Assembly: GCA_040902745.1 (NCBI GenBank)
Contig: JBBDWR010000001.1
Span: 1 to 55,386 of the forward strand
From: JBBDWR01 sp040902745
GTDB taxonomy: Bacteria; Actinomycetota; UBA4738; HRBIN12
DNA length: 55,386 nt
Direction: 5' to 3'
The position numbers were made by a program, and so were the translations under genes. The notes beneath the pieces are model-generated. The model ran no database searches. It had not been told where the DNA came from and saw only the letters and a program-made list of their open reading frames with translations. This document shows positions 52,597-55,386 of the stretch, piece after piece. Position 1 is the first letter of the stretch. Each line of letters starts with the position of its first letter.

Positions 52597-53651
52597 GCGG
52601 TCGCCCCGTCCACGACGAGATCGCCGACCTCTCCGGTGGAGTAGCCCATCTCGGCGGCGCGCATCGACTTCATCTTCGAGGTCGCGTGCCGGATGCCGCG
52701 ATCGACCTTCGCCGCCGCTTCGGATTCGCCCAGCTGGGCCAGCAACATCTGCACCGCGCCGATCGCAGCGAGCGGGTTGATCGTGCCCTTGCCGATGTGG
52801 TCTGGTGCCGTGCCGCCGATCGGCTCGAACATCGAGACCCCTTCGGGGTTGATGTTGCCGCCCGCGGCGATGCCCATGCCGCCTTGGATCATCGCGCCGA
52901 GGTCGGTGATGATGTCGCCGAACATGTTGTCAGTGACGATGACGTCGAAGCGCGCCGGCCAATCCAAGAAGTAGATGCAGCATGCATCGACGTGCACGTA
53001 GTCGTACTCGACGTCCGGGAACTCGCGCGCGAGCTCGTCGACCACCCGCTGATACAGGTCGCCTGCGAAGGTCAGCACGTTCGTCTTGTGTACGAGCGTG
53101 AGCTTGCGCCTCCGGTCGGGACGCATCGCGAGCTCGAACGCGTAGCGGACGATCCGCTCGACCCCGTGGCGCGTGTTGATGCTCTCTTGCACGGCGACCT
53201 CGTAGGGCGTGTTCTTGCGGTGGAAACCTCCCGCTCCTGAGTACAGGCCTTCGGAGTTCTCCCGCACGACCACCATGTCGACGTCGTCCTCGCCGTGCGA
53301 GGGCACGAGGGTTTCCACTCCGGGGTAGCGCACGATCGGACGCAGGTTGACGTACTGGTCCAGCTCGAAGCGAAGGCGGAGCAACAACTCGCGCTCGAGG
53401 ATCCCCGGCTTGACGTCGACGTGACCCACGGCGCCGAGGAACAGCCCGTCCTTGTCGCGAAGTCGGTCGAGCTCGGCGTCGGGAAGCACCTCACCCGTAC
53501 GGAGGTACCGCTCGCCGCCGAGATCGAACTCCTCGAGCTCGACGTCGAACCCCGTGCGGACGGCGTGCAACACCTTGAGACCCTCGCGGACGACCTCCGG
53601 TCCGGTGCCGTCGCCGGGAAGCACGCCGATGCGGTAGCTGCCGTCGCTCAC
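52593..53651 (-). CDS. leuB: 3-isopropylmalate dehydrogenase
   Basis: A 352-residue beta-decarboxylating dehydrogenase: GVLPGDGTGPEVV at the start, VVVRENSEGLYSGAGGF, 'VHKTNVL', VDACCIYFLDWPARFDVIVT, DNMFGDIITDLGAMIQGG and EPIGGTAPDHIGKGTINP. Oxidises 3-isopropylmalate to 2-oxoisocaproate and probably also handles the methylmalate of the citramalate route. Sequence also resembles tartrate dehydrogenases of the same family, but the operon decides for LeuB. Overlaps leuA and cimA by four bases each. Confidence 0.92.
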   Translation of the reverse strand: MSDGSYRIGVLPGDGTGPEVVREGLKVLHAVRTGFDVELEEFDLGGERYLRTGEVLPDAELDRLRDKDGLFLGAVGHVDVKPGILERELLLRLRFELDQYVNLRPIVRYPGVETLVPSHGEDDVDMVVVRENSEGLYSGAGGFHRKNTPYEVAVQESINTRHGVERIVRYAFELAMRPDRRRKLTLVHKTNVLTFAGDLYQRVVDELAREFPDVEYDYVHVDACCIYFLDWPARFDVIVTDNMFGDIITDLGAMIQGGMGIAAGGNINPEGVSMFEPIGGTAPDHIGKGTINPLAAIGAVQMLLAQLGESEAAAKVDRGIRHATSKMKSMRAAEMGYSTGEVGDLVVDGATA

Positions 53652-55267
53652 GGGGTCACCTCGTTGCTCGCATCGACGTCGGACGATCCCTGAACCTGCA
53701 GCGCGCGATTGATCGCAGCGAGGAACGCGCGCGCCGAGGCCTCAACAACATCGGTCGCCACGCCACGCCCCGAAACCCGCCGGCCCTCGACGTCGATCTG
53801 CACGACGACATCACCGAGGGCGTCGGTGCCGCCGGTCACGCTGGACACGTTGAAGCTCACGAGGCGGCCCTCGACGCCGGCGGCCCGTTGGATCGCGCCC
53901 ATCGCGGCATCGATCAGACCGTCGCCCGTCGCTGACTCCTCGATCACCTCCTCGCCCTTGCGCAGACGCACCGTGGCCCGCGGCTCCAGATGCGTTCCGC
54001 CACCGATCTCGAGGGACTCCATCACCAGGACGTCACTCTCGGCAGCACCGAGTTCCTCGGCCACGATCGCCGTCAGGTCCTGATCGGTGATCTGGACCTT
54101 CCGGTCGGCCAGGTCCTTGAAGCGCGAGAACGATCGGTCGAGGTGCTCGGCGTCCACGTCCAGACCCAGCTTGCCCAGGGCGTCCGCGAACGCATGCCGA
54201 CCCGAGTGCTTGCCCAGGACGATCTGATTGCCCTCCAGGCCGATCTCGACCGGGTCCATGATCTCGTAGGTGGCCCTGTTCGAGAGCACCCCGTGTTGGT
54301 GGATGCCGCTCTCGTGCGCGAACGCACTGGCACCCACGACGGCTTTGTTCGCCTGGACCGAATAGCCCGTGGTCATCGAGACCAGGCGGGAGGTACGAAC
54401 GATCTCCTTGACGTTGATCTGGTGCCGCAGGCCGAGCGCGGCCCCCCTCGTACGTACGATCATCGCGATCTCCTCGCCGGAGCAGTTCCCCGCGCGTTCG
54501 CCGATCCCGTTGACCGCGACCTCGATCTGCCGGGCACCGTTGACCATGCCCGCCAGCGAGTTCGCCACGGCCAGTCCGAGGTCGTTGTGGCAGTGGGTGG
54601 AGATCGTCACGTGCTCGGGTGCCTGCTCGCGAACGATGCGCACCAGCTCTCCGAACTCGTGGGGCATCGCATAGCCCACCGTGTCCGGAACGTTGATCGT
54701 CGTGGCGCCTGCGTCGACCGCGACCCGGAAGCACTCGAGCAGGAAATCGAGCTCGGTGCGGGTGGCGTCCTGCGCGCTGAACTCGACGTCGTCGGTGTAG
54801 CCAACGGCGCGTTTGACGCCCTCGCGGATCGCGTCGAGCGCCTGGTCGTGCGACATCTTCAGCATCGCCTTCAGCTGGATGTCGCTGGTCGAGATGAACG
54901 TGTGGATGCGCCAGCGGTCGGCTCCCTTGAGCGCGTCGGCCGCGCGATCGATGTCACCCGGCGTGACGCGGGCGAGCGCCGCGATCACCGGACCCTTCAC
55001 CGTCTGAGCGATCTCACGGACGGCATCGAACTCGCCGTCGGAACTGATCGGGAAGCCCGCCTCGACGATGTCGACGTTGAGCCGCGCGAGCTGCTCGGCG
55101 ATCTCGACCTTCTCGGTCTTGGTCAGCGCGATGCCGGGAGCTTGCTCCCCGTCGCGCAGGGTCGTGTCGAAGATGCGGACGTGATCGCCGCCGGCCGCGA
55201 CGCCGCCCGCGCCGACGGCGTCCTCGGTGCCTTCGGGTACCTCACCTACACTGCTCTCCTCGTTCAT
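53648..55267 (-). CDS. leuA: 2-isopropylmalate synthase
   Basis: A 539-residue protein: RIFDTTLRDGEQAPGIALTK with metal-binding D and E, 'VDIVEAGFPISS', ISTHCHNDLGLAVANSLAG (HxH), GNCSGEEIAM, 'HQHGVLSNRATYEIMDP' and a C-terminal LeuA_dimer domain for leucine feedback. Catalyses the first committed step of leucine synthesis. ATG overlaps the stop of ilvC and its own stop overlaps leuB, giving tight translational coupling. Confidence 0.95.
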   Translation of the reverse strand: MNEESSVGEVPEGTEDAVGAGGVAAGGDHVRIFDTTLRDGEQAPGIALTKTEKVEIAEQLARLNVDIVEAGFPISSDGEFDAVREIAQTVKGPVIAALARVTPGDIDRAADALKGADRWRIHTFISTSDIQLKAMLKMSHDQALDAIREGVKRAVGYTDDVEFSAQDATRTELDFLLECFRVAVDAGATTINVPDTVGYAMPHEFGELVRIVREQAPEHVTISTHCHNDLGLAVANSLAGMVNGARQIEVAVNGIGERAGNCSGEEIAMIVRTRGAALGLRHQINVKEIVRTSRLVSMTTGYSVQANKAVVGASAFAHESGIHQHGVLSNRATYEIMDPVEIGLEGNQIVLGKHSGRHAFADALGKLGLDVDAEHLDRSFSRFKDLADRKVQITDQDLTAIVAEELGAAESDVLVMESLEIGGGTHLEPRATVRLRKGEEVIEESATGDGLIDAAMGAIQRAAGVEGRLVSFNVSSVTGGTDALGDVVVQIDVEGRRVSGRGVATDVVEASARAFLAAINRALQVQGSSDVDASNEVTP

Positions 55268-55386
55268 TCGCGAACCACCTTTTTGTCGGACTCCAACCAG
55301 GGCATCATCTGCCGCAGCTCGCGTCCCACCTGCTCCAACTGGGAGGAGCGAGCTGCGCTCCTAAGTCGGAGGAACTCCTCGAAGCC
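55264..55386 (-). CDS. ilvC: Ketol-acid reductoisomerase, C-terminal end (partial)
   Basis: The last 40 residues are visible: an 'GFEEFLRLR' helix, EQVGRELRQMMPWLESDKK and a short tail, matching the C-terminus of IlvC. The gene continues beyond the window. Its stop TGA (55264-55266) overlaps the ATG of leuA. IlvC makes the dihydroxy acid precursors of valine, leucine and isoleucine. Confidence 0.9.
   Translation of the reverse strand, partial: GFEEFLRLRSAARSSQLEQVGRELRQMMPWLESDKKVVRE

Overview
The window is a high-GC stretch with GTG and TTG starts next to ATG, many AGGAGG-type ribosome sites and typical actinobacterial families (Lsr2-like proteins, DUF1918, multi-HAMP hybrid kinase, stand-alone flap exonuclease, bicovalent FAD oxidoreductase). 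It most probably comes from an uncultivated Actinomycetota lineage. Two runs of N (36931-36940 and 42110-42209), an artefactual G17/C14 run next to the first, and several single-base frameshifts point to a draft or metagenome-derived scaffold. I cannot name the genus.

Layout. (1) 1-2800 is an accessory zone. Two identical 45-bp copies of the 3' part of a tRNA-Arg(CCU)-like gene lie 2145 bp apart. They bracket a mosaic of broken parts: an IS481-like transposase start, the C-terminus of a type I restriction HsdR, the C-terminal part of a secreted beta-helix/RTX protein, and a degraded copy of an Lsr2-like DNA-binding gene. The intact copy of that gene sits just before the first repeat. (2) 2900-13100 is rich in signalling: a beta-lactamase-fold hydrolase, a soluble multi-HAMP hybrid histidine kinase, a secreted RTX protein, and a five-gene run (secreted disordered protein, Ser/Thr kinase, second anchored disordered protein, sensor kinase, OmpR-type regulator). 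(3) 13100-25500 is mixed housekeeping and membrane functions: an ABM-like protein, DUF1761 and DUF998 membrane proteins, an FAD oxidoreductase, a DEAD-box helicase, a coupled GGDEF/histidine kinase pair, a flap exonuclease, stress membrane proteins, a DMT exporter, a lamin-tail protein and an FmdB-type zinc ribbon. (4) 25600-30700 holds a HEAT-repeat protein, a TauE/SafE-like permease, and an operon joining a membrane cupredoxin to a Usp-Usp-Rieske fusion. (5) 30800-40500 carries one-carbon and amino-acid metabolism: a dimethylglycine/sarcosine dehydrogenase-like protein, a fused homocysteine methyltransferase/MTHFR, SerC, a GH26-like glycosidase and small proteins. (6) 40800-51000 is another signalling and envelope block: a pseudo-receiver surface protein with acidic repeats, a multi-PAS kinase, a phosphodiester glycosidase, a frameshifted NarL-type kinase, a D-Ala-D-Ala carboxypeptidase and an acyltransferase. 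(7) 51000-55386 is a branched-chain amino-acid operon on the minus strand, ilvC-leuA-leuB-cimA, joined throughout by four-base ATGA overlaps.

How parts fit together. SerC, the methionine/folate enzyme and the FAD/GcvT enzyme all touch one-carbon metabolism. CimA plus LeuA/LeuB gives both leucine synthesis and a threonine-independent entry to isoleucine. At least six sensor kinases (one frameshifted) and one diguanylate cyclase suggest an environmental organism with complex sensing. The features I consider most worth following are the Usp-Rieske/cupredoxin operon, the tRNA-anchored mosaic with its repeated Lsr2-like/att arrangement, the kinase operon containing disordered secreted proteins, and the pseudo-receiver surface protein beside the PAS kinase.
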